Of a stretch of DNA of 64,000 bases, positions 27,104-35,266 are shown one piece after another. This DNA is from Mesorhizobium sp. (lineage in GTDB: Bacteria; Pseudomonadota; Alphaproteobacteria; Rhizobiales; Rhizobiaceae): positions 1 through 64,000 of the forward strand of contig SUGL01000034.1 in assembly GCA_004963905.1 (NCBI GenBank). Direction: 5' to 3'. Within the stretch, counting starts at the first letter, position 1; each line of letters opens with the position of its first letter. The notes beneath the pieces were generated by a model. It was not told the origin of the DNA, searched no databases, and saw only the letters and a list, made by a program, of their open reading frames with translations. Made by a program: the position numbers and the translations under genes.

Positions 27104-28944
27104 AGGAATGCCTGCAGGTCTTTCGAGCGGTTCGGATGCTGCAGGAACTTAATCGCCTTAGCCTCGATCTGCCTGATCCGTTCCCGCGTGACGTCGTAGA
27201 GGTCTCCTGCCTCCTCGAGCGTGTGCTCGTCTACACCTCCAAGTCCAAAACGCAGGCGCAGGATCCGCTCGCTCCGGGCCGGCAGCTCGCTGATTGAACC
27301 CGCAATCAGCCGGTGGAGACACGCCGCATCGTAGCGATGATCAGGCGCAGGGCCTTCATCGGCAACGTCCTCAGGAACTCTCCAGCTACCGGCGACAGGC
27401 AGCTGGAGAAGGCGCTTCGCAAACCCTACCGGCTTCTCGAGTGCTGCGGCAATCTCCTCGACAGTCGGCTCCCTGTTGAACACCGCCCGGATGCGCTGCT
27501 GCAGGCGCGCGAACTTCCTCAGAACTACCGAGACGTGCACCGGGATGCGGATGCCCCGCGAGTGGTCATCAACCGCCCGTGATATGCTCTGGCGGATCCA
27601 GTAGGACGCGTATGCGCCAAATCGCACGCCCTTTGATAGGTCGAACTTCTCGACAGCGCGGATCAGACCGATGTTCCCCTCCTGGACAAGATCCTCGAAA
27701 GGTAGACCGCTCCTGCGGTATTTTCCGGCGATCCACGGCACGAGCTTCATAGCGCCTTCCATTGCCCGGTTGCGCGCCGTTTCATACTGCCGAAGTGCCT
27801 TCGCAAGCACGGCCAGCGAAGGGTCATCGCGACACGAACCTGCTCTCTCCAGCGCTTTGTGAAGGGCCTCAAACGGGAGACCCGCAGAAACAGCATCTGC
27901 CTCGGAAACGCCTGCTTCATCTGAAGAGTTATCTTCGTCGGATCCGGCCTCCTCGCTGTCCACGCTTTCATCAAGACGTCCTTCCGTGGTCTGCTGTACC
28001 TCCAGACCTGCAAGCAAACCGCGGCACTCCTCCGCAGCCTCAAGGGCGGCCTGGCGGGCCTCCGCCAGCCTTGCAAAAATCCGCTGCTCCCTGTCGGGAC
28101 TGAACGTCGAAAAGGACGCTATCTCAGCGAGGTACCTTTCACCTGTCCTGTCACTGCCCAGCTCATCACCAAGCCCGCAGATGATTTCGCCGGCGAGCTC
28201 CCGGTCCGCGCGGCCTGGCACCGTGGCACCGCGGCCGAGCAGGGTCGCCGCAATCCGGACGGGAACAATGCGCAGTCCGGCCTCTTCGACAGCCGCCCTG
28301 AGCATGCGACGCTGGTCGGATGTAGCGCCCGGCCATATCTGGTGCAGGCCGCGAGCGGATATCCATCCGTTCGCCACCGCATGTGCAAGAATGATCCCGG
28401 CCTCTTCCGGCAAGACCGGAGCCCGGAGGGATGACGCCTGGGGCAGAGAAATCTCGGCTGCCGACCAGTCGTCTTCTTCGACCGTTACCCTGTGTGCGGA
28501 AATGGCTTCCTGCAGGGACAGCACACCTTCATCAGGCGCCTGTCTCGGGTCAGGCGGGCGGAAGTCTTGCTCGGGCTCCCACCCCTCCAGACCGGCGTCG
28601 ATGCCGTCATCCCCCTGATCGGCGGGCATGACCTGGGCTGGGGCCACCGACGCCTGCAGAAGATGCCGGCCGACTTCGTGATGGCCTGCCCTGGCCGCAA
28701 TATCCGACGCAGTCAGGCCATTTGCGTCCTGAAGCTGTGGGTCCGCTCCCTCGACGAGAAGAAGAACACAGATGTCCATGCGTCCGAGAGCGGCGGCTAT
28801 CATCAGGGGGGTGCGGCCCGAGGCGTCGCGCGAATTGAGGCCTGCACCGCGTCTCAGATGCAGGACAACGGAGCTTTCCGTTCCCTTTGCAAGGGCCAGA
28901 CGAAACAGAGGCGACACCGGTGCTACCACTGCCGCGTCAAGCAC
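27100..28944 (-). CDS. Ankyrin-repeat / sigma-70 family fusion protein
   Basis: 614 residues from GTG 28944 (GGGATAGG upstream). Residues about 10-100 hold two to three ankyrin repeats (DASGRTPLMIAAALGRMDI and DANGLTASDIAARAG are typical units). A long acidic linker follows. Residues about 385-614 are an RpoD-like sigma factor: region 2 with FEDLVQEGNIGLIRAVEKFD and YASYWIRQSISRAV, region 3, and region 4 with LRLRFGLGG and the helix TRERIRQIEAKAIKFL. It is the first gene of the minus arm and overlaps the MORC gene. It could redirect RNA polymerase to its own operon once the ankyrin part senses a partner. Confidence 0.9.
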   Translation of the reverse strand: MLDAAVVAPVSPLFRLALAKGTESSVVLHLRRGAGLNSRDASGRTPLMIAAALGRMDICVLLLVEGADPQLQDANGLTASDIAARAGHHEVGRHLLQASVAPAQVMPADQGDDGIDAGLEGWEPEQDFRPPDPRQAPDEGVLSLQEAISAHRVTVEEDDWSAAEISLPQASSLRAPVLPEEAGIILAHAVANGWISARGLHQIWPGATSDQRRMLRAAVEEAGLRIVPVRIAATLLGRGATVPGRADRELAGEIICGLGDELGSDRTGERYLAEIASFSTFSPDREQRIFARLAEARQAALEAAEECRGLLAGLEVQQTTEGRLDESVDSEEAGSDEDNSSDEAGVSEADAVSAGLPFEALHKALERAGSCRDDPSLAVLAKALRQYETARNRAMEGAMKLVPWIAGKYRRSGLPFEDLVQEGNIGLIRAVEKFDLSKGVRFGAYASYWIRQSISRAVDDHSRGIRIPVHVSVVLRKFARLQQRIRAVFNREPTVEEIAAALEKPVGFAKRLLQLPVAGSWRVPEDVADEGPAPDHRYDAACLHRLIAGSISELPARSERILRLRFGLGGVDEHTLEEAGDLYDVTRERIRQIEAKAIKFLQHPNRSKDLQAFL

Positions 28945-29009
28945 GGATGCCTATCCCGGCTGTCGGCATTCCCATTTCTACAGATTCCCCCCCGCGAGAC
29001 TCCCCGCAA

Positions 29010-29023
29010 ATGATCTAACGCAA
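29010..29023. promoter_or_regulatory. FNR/FixK-like box or direct-repeat copy A
   Basis: ATGATCTAACGCAA, 66 bases upstream of the ankyrin/sigma start. It fits the loose rhizobial FixK pattern TTG(A/C)-N6-(G/T)CAA except for its first base. The 14-mer TGATCTAACGCAAT (29011-29024) recurs exactly at 32499-32512, on the far side of the dcm-vsr-EcoRII genes, so it may instead be a flanking duplication. Confidence 0.4.
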
Positions 29024-29433
29024 TAAAAGCCACCAGGAAAGGGTAGTGTCTATTTCATCGCAACTTGTGCTGCTTTTCCCTTAACGGCAGTGCTAGCGAG
29101 TTTGCATTAGCTATGGCTGATAGAACGGCCGACATGCTGCGGTTCCGCGTCGGACCTGCGGCGGCGCCATGCTTACGCTCCCTCGGCAGCCTGTTGCCCA
29201 GTCTCGAGCTCACGAACTGAATCCGGCGACAGAATGGATCCCGTCTGCTTGACAGACATTCTGCCGTCTCCGTTTTGTGCGCTCTCTCTGTGGCTCGTGA
29301 GCGGGGCGCTGTGAGCGCCGAACACTCTCCCTTCGCCACGTAGACGGTGGCGAAAACAATTGTGCAAACGCTTCATGGCGCACGAACAAAATGAGAACAT
29401 GTTTATTGCCCGCAAGGACATCCAGTGCCAGAC

Positions 29434-29448
29434 TGTCAAAAAGTGACA
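29434..29448. promoter_or_regulatory. Candidate operator of the methyltransferase HTH
   Basis: TGTCA-AAAAG-TGACA, an inverted repeat with 5-base arms ending 21 bases before the methyltransferase ATG. Methyltransferases of the EcoRII/SsoII group bind such a site with their N-terminal HTH and repress their own synthesis. The assignment rests on position and symmetry only. Confidence 0.4.
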
Positions 29449-29469
29449 CAGCAGTGATTCGGAGCATCC

Positions 29470-30735
29470 ATGCGCGCCAGACGGACAGAATTCACGAGAC
29501 TTCGCGATCAGGCGGGCCTGACGCTGGAGGATGCGGCTGCCCTGCTGGAGGTGACGCTCCGGACAGTCTACCGCTACGAGGAAGGCATGAGCAGGCCGAG
29601 CAGGCTTGCGATGCGCACACTCAGGGAAGCAGCACGCCGCCGCCTCGAACCTGCTGAAAGGTCGACGACTGGCTTCCGGTTCATCGACCTTTTTGCGGGC
29701 ATTGGCGGACTTCGCATGGGATTCGAGAGCATCGGTGGCCGCTGCGTCTTCACGTCCGAATGGGACGCTGGCTGCCGCGAGACCTATGCGCTGAATTTTC
29801 CTGACAACCACCCGATCGGCGGCGATGTGAGGGAATATTCGAATAATCCCGGGAAGGTGCCGGACCATGACGTGCTGCTCGCAGGGTTCCCCTGCCAGCC
29901 GTTCTCCATAGCAGGGGTATCGAAGAAGAATGCGCTCGGCCGGCCGCACGGCTTCCTCTGCGACACCCAAGGCACTCTCTTTTTCGACACTGCCCAGATC
30001 ATTGCCCATCATCGGCCGGCCGCGTTCGTGCTGGAGAATGTGAAGAATCTCGAAAGCCACGATCAGGGCCGCACCTTCGCAACCATCATGAACGTGCTGC
30101 AGAACGAGCTCGGATACCACGTCCAGCACCGTGTGATCAGTTCCGAGCCCTGGGTGCCGCAGAAGAGGGAGAGGATCTTCATTGTCGGTTTCCGCGAGCA
30201 GACGGAATTCGATTTCGACGCGCTCGTGCTGCCGAAGCCAGGTACCGGCCCGAAGCTCGGCAGCATCCTGCAGGACCATGACGAGATCGACCCGAAATAT
30301 ACGCTTACACCCCGTCTGTGGGCATATCTGCAAGCCTACAGGGAAAAACACCGTGCCGCGGGCAACGGCTTTGGCTACAGCCTGTTTGGCCCGGGAGATG
30401 TCGCAAGAACGCTTTCGGCGCGCTACTACAAGGACGGTTCCGAAGTGCTGATCGACCAGCCAGGCAAACGGCCGCGGCGTCTGACGCCGCTCGAGTGCGC
30501 AAGGCTGATGGGATTCGAACGTCCAGGCCGCCCGTTCCGGATCACTGTTTCCGATACGCAAGCCTACCGGCAGTTTGGCAACGCGGTGGTCGTGCCGGTC
30601 GTCGAGTTTGTGGCGCAGGCCATCCGGCCACATCTCGAGGCCGCGCTCGGCCGCGCACCGACCGCCGGACCATCGCCCCTTGTCCGCCGGGTCACGCGGC
30701 CTGATGCGGAGAGGCCGCTCGCCGCCAATGGCTGA
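29470..30735 (+). CDS. dcm: DNA cytosine-5 methyltransferase (Dcm/M.EcoRII type) with N-terminal HTH
   Basis: 421 residues from ATG 29470 (GGAG at six bases). Residues about 8-35 are a Xre-like HTH (LTLEDAAALLEVTLRTVYRYE). The catalytic domain has FIDLFAGIGGLRMGFE (motif I, AdoMet), GFPCQPFSIAG (motif IV with the catalytic Cys), ENVKNL (motif VI), PQKRERIFIVGF (motif VIII) and QFGNAVVVPVV (motif X). It methylates the inner cytosine of the EcoRII-type site, probably CCWGG, to protect host DNA. The HTH probably represses its own promoter. It is first in a dcm-vsr-EcoRII operon; the end overlaps vsr by eight bases. Confidence 0.95.
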   Translation: MRARRTEFTRLRDQAGLTLEDAAALLEVTLRTVYRYEEGMSRPSRLAMRTLREAARRRLEPAERSTTGFRFIDLFAGIGGLRMGFESIGGRCVFTSEWDAGCRETYALNFPDNHPIGGDVREYSNNPGKVPDHDVLLAGFPCQPFSIAGVSKKNALGRPHGFLCDTQGTLFFDTAQIIAHHRPAAFVLENVKNLESHDQGRTFATIMNVLQNELGYHVQHRVISSEPWVPQKRERIFIVGFREQTEFDFDALVLPKPGTGPKLGSILQDHDEIDPKYTLTPRLWAYLQAYREKHRAAGNGFGYSLFGPGDVARTLSARYYKDGSEVLIDQPGKRPRRLTPLECARLMGFERPGRPFRITVSDTQAYRQFGNAVVVPVVEFVAQAIRPHLEAALGRAPTAGPSPLVRRVTRPDAERPLAANG

Positions 30736-31183
30736 CATTGTTCCGACGGAGGTGCGCAGCCGGATGATGGCTGGCATACGGAGTACCAATACCAAGCCAG
30801 AAATGATGCTGCGGCTTGCGCTTCACGCAGCCGGATTCCGCTATAGGCTTCACGACCGACGGCTGCCAGGCCGTCCCGATATGGTCTTTCCACGCAGGCG
30901 GGCCGTGCTTTTTGCCCACGGCTGTTTCTGGCATGGGCACGACTGCCACCTCTTCAGGCTGCCTGGGACGAGACCCGAATTCTGGCGCGAAAAGATTGAC
31001 CGCAACCGCGAGCGCGACATGGTGGCAGAGAGCGCACTCTCCGCCTTGGGATGGCGCTGCGGTGTCGTGTGGGAGTGTGCCCTTCGTGGCCGCACGGCGA
31101 TACCCATCAGCGACGTCATTTTCCAGTGCGTCGCCTGGCTTCAGTCCGACGTTCCCCGGCTGATTATCAGGGGGAGAGGATGA
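30728..31183 (+). CDS. vsr: Very short patch repair endonuclease Vsr
   Basis: 151 residues from ATG 30728, overlapping the methyltransferase end. Typical Vsr features are RSRMMAGIRSTNTKPE at the N terminus, the catalytic RPDMVFPRRRAVLFAHGCFW (Asp and the Phe/Trp intercalating region), HGHDCHLF with the zinc-site His/Cys, and RDRN-like KIDRNRERD. Vsr nicks T:G mismatches formed when 5-methylcytosine deaminates at methylated sites. Its presence beside a Dcm-type enzyme is usual. The stop overlaps the EcoRII start as ATGA (31180-31183). Confidence 0.95.
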   Translation: MADIVPTEVRSRMMAGIRSTNTKPEMMLRLALHAAGFRYRLHDRRLPGRPDMVFPRRRAVLFAHGCFWHGHDCHLFRLPGTRPEFWREKIDRNRERDMVAESALSALGWRCGVVWECALRGRTAIPISDVIFQCVAWLQSDVPRLIIRGRG

Positions 31184-32424
31184 GCGGGCGGGGTCTGCTT
31201 TCCGACTATTTCGAGGGCGTCGCCGTCAAGCGGCTAAGCATGGTGGAAACATCGGCGGCCGGCTCAAACCAGCACGAGTTCAACAGCTCCCGCGCTCTCA
31301 GGAACCTTCTCGGCGATGCCGACCGCAGGAGAATCCCGACGCGATTCATATGGCTTGGCGCGGAGCAGGAGGGCATTGCGGCCGACGGGCTGCTGAGCTG
31401 GTACGACGCGCGCAGGAAGCATCCGACTCGCACCGAATACCATCTTTACTACTATGCGAACGACGTCACCGATCTCATGCGCGAAGGCGACACGCTCTTT
31501 GTAGCGGTACGGCGCGACGGGACAGCGATGGCCATCGTCACGCCCGGCGGAAGCACATTCCAGAGCCAGCTGCTGTGGCTCTTTGGTCTGGAGCATCAGC
31601 CCGAACTCGAATTCGCCGGCCGCGAGATCACCGTAGATCGGTCGGGAGGCATCGATTTTGCGGTCCGCTACATTCTGGACGAGCTCGGGATCGAGCCTGA
31701 GGAGCCCGAGGCTGATGAACTGGATGCGGTTATCGAGCGGTTCGGCATGAAGTTCCCTGGCACGCGCGAATTCTCGCAGCTCGCGCGGACCTCCCTTCCC
31801 GCCATCTCCCCGCTGGACAGCCCCGACATGGTCCTTATGGCGTGGCTGGAAAGGGAAGAGCTGCTGTTCCGCCGGCTGGAGCGCCGCATCGTGGCTGAAA
31901 GACTTGGCAGCGGATTCGCCGCAGGCGACGGGAGCGCGGACGTGGACGGTTTTCTTGCATTTTCCCTTAGTGTCCAGAACCGCAGGAAGTCCCGTGCAGG
32001 CCAGTCGCTGGAACATCATCTGGAAGCGCTCTTTGCGGCACGGTCGATCCGGTTTTCCCGAGGCGCCGAGACCGAGAACCGTAACCGGCCGGATTTCCTG
32101 TTCCCCGGTCATGCGGAGTACCATGATCCAGGTTTCTCCCCTGCCCGTCTGACAATGCTTGCTTCCAAGTCAACGCTCAAAGACCGCTGGCGCCAAGTCC
32201 TGCCGGAAGCGGCACGGATCCCGTCAAAGCATCTCCTGACGCTTGAGCCGGCAATATCGGAAAACCAGACCAGCCAGATGAGGGCAGAACAGCTTCAACT
32301 GGTGCTTCCAGTGAAACTGCATCAAACTTACAGTCCCGTCCAGCGCGCCTGGCTGATGACGCTGACCGATTTCGTAGAGGTTGTTGCGGATCGACAGCGT
32401 TCCCGGGGTCAAGCCGGGGGCTGA
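31180..32424 (+). CDS. Type IIE restriction endonuclease, EcoRII family
   Basis: 414 residues from ATG 31180 (GGGGGAGAGG upstream), close to the 404 of EcoRII. Residues about 1-180 are the effector-binding N-terminal domain, with SNQHEFN, LLSWYDARRKHPTRTEY and LYYY. Residues about 270-400 form the catalytic restriction-like domain: SLEHHLEALF, RPDFLFPG near residue 303 (metal-binding Asp), and ASKSTLKDRWRQVL near residue 328 (catalytic Lys). KHLLTLEPAISENQ follows. The enzyme should cut unmethylated CCWGG-like sites only when a second site is bound. It shares its N-terminal domain with the protein at 19309. Confidence 0.93.
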   Translation: MSGRGLLSDYFEGVAVKRLSMVETSAAGSNQHEFNSSRALRNLLGDADRRRIPTRFIWLGAEQEGIAADGLLSWYDARRKHPTRTEYHLYYYANDVTDLMREGDTLFVAVRRDGTAMAIVTPGGSTFQSQLLWLFGLEHQPELEFAGREITVDRSGGIDFAVRYILDELGIEPEEPEADELDAVIERFGMKFPGTREFSQLARTSLPAISPLDSPDMVLMAWLEREELLFRRLERRIVAERLGSGFAAGDGSADVDGFLAFSLSVQNRRKSRAGQSLEHHLEALFAARSIRFSRGAETENRNRPDFLFPGHAEYHDPGFSPARLTMLASKSTLKDRWRQVLPEAARIPSKHLLTLEPAISENQTSQMRAEQLQLVLPVKLHQTYSPVQRAWLMTLTDFVEVVADRQRSRGQAGG

Positions 32425-32452
32425 TTTTCGAAATCCGACCAAGCGGTCCCAC

Positions 32453-32476
32453 AGTGTGAAGTTAGTCTTTCACACC
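32453..32476. repeat. Dispersed palindrome, copy 3
   Basis: GTGTGAA (32454-32460) pairs with TTCACAC (32469-32475) across an 8-base loop, about 30 bases after the EcoRII stop. It shares AGTGTGAA and TTTCACAC with the copies at 1935-1958 and 4482-4510. Possible terminator or dispersed repeat. Confidence 0.5.
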
Positions 32477-32497
32477 AAGCCTGCCCTCCTCGCGAAA

Positions 32498-32511
32498 TTG
32501 ATCTAACGCAA
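32498..32511 (+). promoter_or_regulatory. FNR/FixK-like box or direct-repeat copy B
   Basis: TTGATCTAACGCAA, a full match to the loose pattern TTGA-N6-GCAA, 64 bases before the first start codon of the GIY-YIG pseudogene. Its 14-mer core (32499-32512) is identical to that at 29011-29024. Confidence 0.4.
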
Positions 32512-32574
32512 TCGAACTCGGGCGCGGCAAGGCCGCTGCCTCAAACCTGCGCGCTGCGATTGGTGGCCCAAGAT

Positions 32575-32926
32575 ATGATGCGAGCGCTCAACAGCGCTTC
32601 GACAGCGGAGATTACCGCGCCCGACGGAGAAGGAGCCGTTCCGACGCGCACGCATGCGGTTCGTGAGCGAGAAGTCTGGCTATTATGTGCTCGCCACCTT
32701 TGAGGAGGACATCCTTTATGTTGGGCTGGCCAGCAATCTCCGTCGGGTTTGGCCAGCATCTTGATACACCTGGGTCGCCACCACCCTCAACGGGCGCGCC
32801 ATGTGGTTCTTGTGGTTGGAGTGCACGGATCTGGAAAAGGTGGAGCGCACCTGGATGAACAGCTATGCCCTCCGCCATGGTGTGTGGCCTGTTCTGAACA
32901 AGGTGTATTCGCCAACCGCGGTCTGA
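32575..32926 (+). pseudogene. GIY-YIG nuclease pseudogene
   Basis: The three plus frames each hold part of one GIY-YIG protein. From 32575 one frame reads ALNSASTAEITAPDGEG; another gives GYYVLATFEEDILYVGLASN, a clear GIY-YIG start with the conserved Y and VGL; a third gives FGQHLDTPG; and the second frame resumes with WLECTDLEKVERTWMNSYAL and ends LNKVYSPTAV. The in-frame stop at 32762-32764 and at least two compensating shifts mean no intact protein can be made. It resembles small GIY-YIG proteins that are common in rhizobia. Confidence 0.7.
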
Positions 32927-32929
32927 GCG

Positions 32930-33784
32930 TTACTGGTAGTCGGCCTTGTCGTCCTCAGTGTACTCGACAGCCGTCCACATAAAGCTCTGGACGTCGATCA
33001 TGTCCTGTGGGCCGAGATCGGAGATCCTTTCCTTCGTCGTTCGCACCAGGTCCAGCAAAGTCTCATAGACCGTCGGATCGAGTTCCGGCTTGTAGGTGTG
33101 GGCGAAGGAATGGCCGACGCGTTCGGCGAAGGCGGTGATCATCGTCGGCTTGAGGAATACATGCTCCTCCGGCCTCCACAGGAACGGTAGATAGGTGACG
33201 ACCGTCCACTTCGCGTTGTCGTACCCCTTCAGAATCGAACCCATGGAATGCAGACCGCGTTTAGTATCACCGGTCGCGAAGGCGGCCGCCGCCTGAATGA
33301 AGTCGTCGGCGTTCGGACCCCTCAGCAGCGGCTGAAGTCGCGTCTTCTCGAAAGGCGACAGGAGGTTGGTAGCACGGTAGGCGGAAAGGGCCACTTCTCC
33401 GAAACCGCCTCCATTGGCGGCATCTGCAAGCGGGGCGCCTTCGTCGAGTTTGGCCTTAGCTTTCAATTTATAAGCGCGCTCATGCCCGCTATAGTCGGCC
33501 CCCTCGAATCCTTGCGGAAAGAAGTGCAGGAAGCGAGCCCGCGCTCCGTCGTAGCCGAAGAAGTGCGGATTAGACCGCACTGCAGCGTCGTGAATTCGAC
33601 GCCAGACGTCGTCCGCGTCGTCACCTTCCTCGAGCGCCTTGCGCTTGCCGCCGAGAAAAACGACCCCGCTGTAGCCCTTTTGCGTCTGGACAAGGCGAAG
33701 CGTGGCCTTGCCGACAGTCGCCTCGCGGATTGTTTTCAATGGTCTCGTCCCAAGCCCTCGCTGATCGTATCGGCAAACGCTCAT
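32930..33784 (-). CDS. Conserved hypothetical protein, start codon unclear
   Basis: About 284 residues if started at ATG 33784. The sequence from RPLKTIREATVGK onward looks like a well-kept protein found in many rhizobia, with FFGYDGARARFLHFFPQGF, ATNLLSPFEKTRLQ, and KWTVVTYLPFLWRP. Where I would expect the family's initiating ATG (before RPLK) there is ACG, so translation must begin upstream at 33784 or at the TTG two codons on. The protein looks soluble and alpha/beta; the function is unknown. It overlaps no neighbour and ends four bases from the GIY-YIG remnant, converging with it. Confidence 0.6.
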   Translation of the reverse strand: MSVCRYDQRGLGTRPLKTIREATVGKATLRLVQTQKGYSGVVFLGGKRKALEEGDDADDVWRRIHDAAVRSNPHFFGYDGARARFLHFFPQGFEGADYSGHERAYKLKAKAKLDEGAPLADAANGGGFGEVALSAYRATNLLSPFEKTRLQPLLRGPNADDFIQAAAAFATGDTKRGLHSMGSILKGYDNAKWTVVTYLPFLWRPEEHVFLKPTMITAFAERVGHSFAHTYKPELDPTVYETLLDLVRTTKERISDLGPQDMIDVQSFMWTAVEYTEDDKADYQ

Positions 33785-34173
33785 TTGTAAACTGCAAGTT
33801 GTTGTCGCGGGCGACATGCGGTGGAGGACACAAACCGTGCTCAAATGAGCGAGTGCCAATATTGATCGAGTACCTTACGCCTCTTCCCTGCTCCCTTGTC
33901 CTCGATTTAGGTGCGCGTGACCTGGAGGTGGGGCGCAAAACTTGGGTAGTCGAGAAGAATTTGGCCGAATCGGTGAAACGCGGTTCCCCTGACTAAGGGA
34001 AAGATGAAACCGGGAGGCGCTTAGCTACCAAAGCTAAGAAATGCTATCCTACAATCCTGTTGCTCTCTGCAAACACGGCCCACTGCGACATTATCTACAA
34101 TCGCAAGTTCGGAACTCAGTGTGAGGTGAGCCGGGAACAGGATGGCTGGACGGGCGCCGATATAGGGGGAACT
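33785..34173. other. Intergenic, no supported gene
   Basis: Between divergent hypotheticals. Short frames are present, including one on the plus strand ending at 33996, without recognisable features. AGGGGGA lies just before the next start. Confidence 0.4.
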
Positions 34174-34572
34174 ATGAGGAACACAACTGATTCTGAATGC
34201 CGCACGCTAACTGAGGCCTACGCTCGACAAGGGGCGACGGTCCGCAATCCCCGGCGCACCTGGTCAGCCATTACGGACGACGGAAAGGCTGTGGTCGTCA
34301 CCCTGTGGACCGACCGATTTCTCGATGTCGAACAGACCCGCTATAGCACTTTTGGACTTTCTGGCAAGGGTTGGATCGATCGCCCAGAAAACCGTCGACG
34401 CACCGAGCATCTTCAGAACGCATTGTCAAAACACGGGGGCCTATTTCGTTCTATAATCGTCACTCCCAGCGACGGTCTGCACAGCAGCATAGTCGCACGC
34501 AGGGTTGGACCCGAGATGCGGGTTACCAAGGTTGACGAACTAACGGGACGCTTCGAGGCTGAGCGAGCGTGA
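34174..34572 (+). CDS. Hypothetical protein
   Basis: 132 residues from ATG 34174, which has AGGGGGA five bases upstream; the frame is open further up but without coding character. It is a small basic alpha/beta protein with TVRNPRRTWSAITDDG, a beta hairpin VVVTLWTDRF, and SIIVTPSDGLHSSIVARRV near the end. I do not recognise the family. It lies 170 bases before the MucR/Ros-like gene on the same strand. Confidence 0.55.
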   Translation: MRNTTDSECRTLTEAYARQGATVRNPRRTWSAITDDGKAVVVTLWTDRFLDVEQTRYSTFGLSGKGWIDRPENRRRTEHLQNALSKHGGLFRSIIVTPSDGLHSSIVARRVGPEMRVTKVDELTGRFEAERA

Positions 34573-34743
34573 CGTCTATCGGCGACGAAGAATGCGCGTC
34601 GAATGGCCAGACAAGCCTCGGACCCGCCGTTGGTGATGCGTAGTTGGGGACGAGTGGATCCTCAAAATCCGGTCCAAACACCGGTTGCGCAGATCATCGA
34701 GTTTGCAATAAAAGACGGCATCGCGATAATCAGGAGCTAAATC

Positions 34744-35193
34744 TTGACTGAACAACAGGACGTCCAAACTTCCGACCTGATCGGGCTGACGGCGGACATT
34801 GTATCTGCTTACGTTAGCAAGAACCCCCTCCCCGTTGCAGGATTGCCGGACCTAATCGCGTCCATCCATTTGTCGCTCTCAGGCGTTGGCCAATCAAAAG
34901 CCGTCGAGCAACCAAGGCAAGAGCCGGCGGTCAATCCGAAGCGTTCGGTGTTGCCCGACTACATCATCTGTCTGGAAGATGGAAAGAAGTTCAAATCTCT
35001 GAAGCGCCATCTTGCCGTTCACTATGGGCTGACGCCCGATGAGTACCGCGAGAAGTGGGGATTGAAGTCGGATTATCCTATGGTGGCGCCGAACTATGCG
35101 GCGCAGCGGTCGGCACTGGCAAAGGCAGCCGGGCTGGGAAAAAAGACGTCGGCAAAGCCTGTGAAAAAAGCAGCCGCAAAGCGAAAAGCATAA
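34744..35193 (+). CDS. MucR/Ros-family zinc-finger transcriptional regulator
   Basis: 149 residues from TTG 34744. The N-terminal half has the usual MucR segment LIGLTADIVSAYVSKNPL and VAGLPDLIASIHLSL, used for oligomerisation. The DNA-binding part reads C-L-E-D-G-K-K-F-K-S-L-K-R-H-L-A-V-H-YGLTPDEYREKWGL, with one Cys, the Asp that replaces the second Cys in MucR, and two His ligands. A lysine/alanine-rich tail follows. MucR proteins bind AT-rich, T-A-step sites and silence horizontally acquired genes, much as H-NS does in enterics. The island-borne copy could act on the AT-rich palindromes of the right half. Confidence 0.9.
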   Translation: MTEQQDVQTSDLIGLTADIVSAYVSKNPLPVAGLPDLIASIHLSLSGVGQSKAVEQPRQEPAVNPKRSVLPDYIICLEDGKKFKSLKRHLAVHYGLTPDEYREKWGLKSDYPMVAPNYAAQRSALAKAAGLGKKTSAKPVKKAAAKRKA

Positions 35194-35266
35194 GCGACGA
35201 GGCGTAGGTCAGGTCACTCTCACCGAGGGCCCGCCGATGCCATTGCTCTCGCTGCACAGAACTGGT

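Larger units (their letters stand above)
28945..29469. promoter_or_regulatory. Divergent control region between the two arms of the MORC/EcoRII system
   Basis: This is the only gap large enough for promoters of both arms (minus from 28944, plus from 29470). It holds an FNR/FixK-like box (29010-29023), a perfect 8-base inverted repeat TTCGCCAC/GTGGCGAA (29332-29339 and 29347-29354, spacing 7) and a TGTCA/TGACA inverted repeat (29434-29448) close to the methyltransferase start. No supported gene lies here. Confidence 0.5.

Noticed and set aside
29173..30795. 540-codon minus-strand frame
   Set aside because: Antisense to the methyltransferase; its length is a result of high third-position G+C in the real gene.
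31264..32124. 286-codon minus-strand frame
   Set aside because: Antisense to the EcoRII gene.
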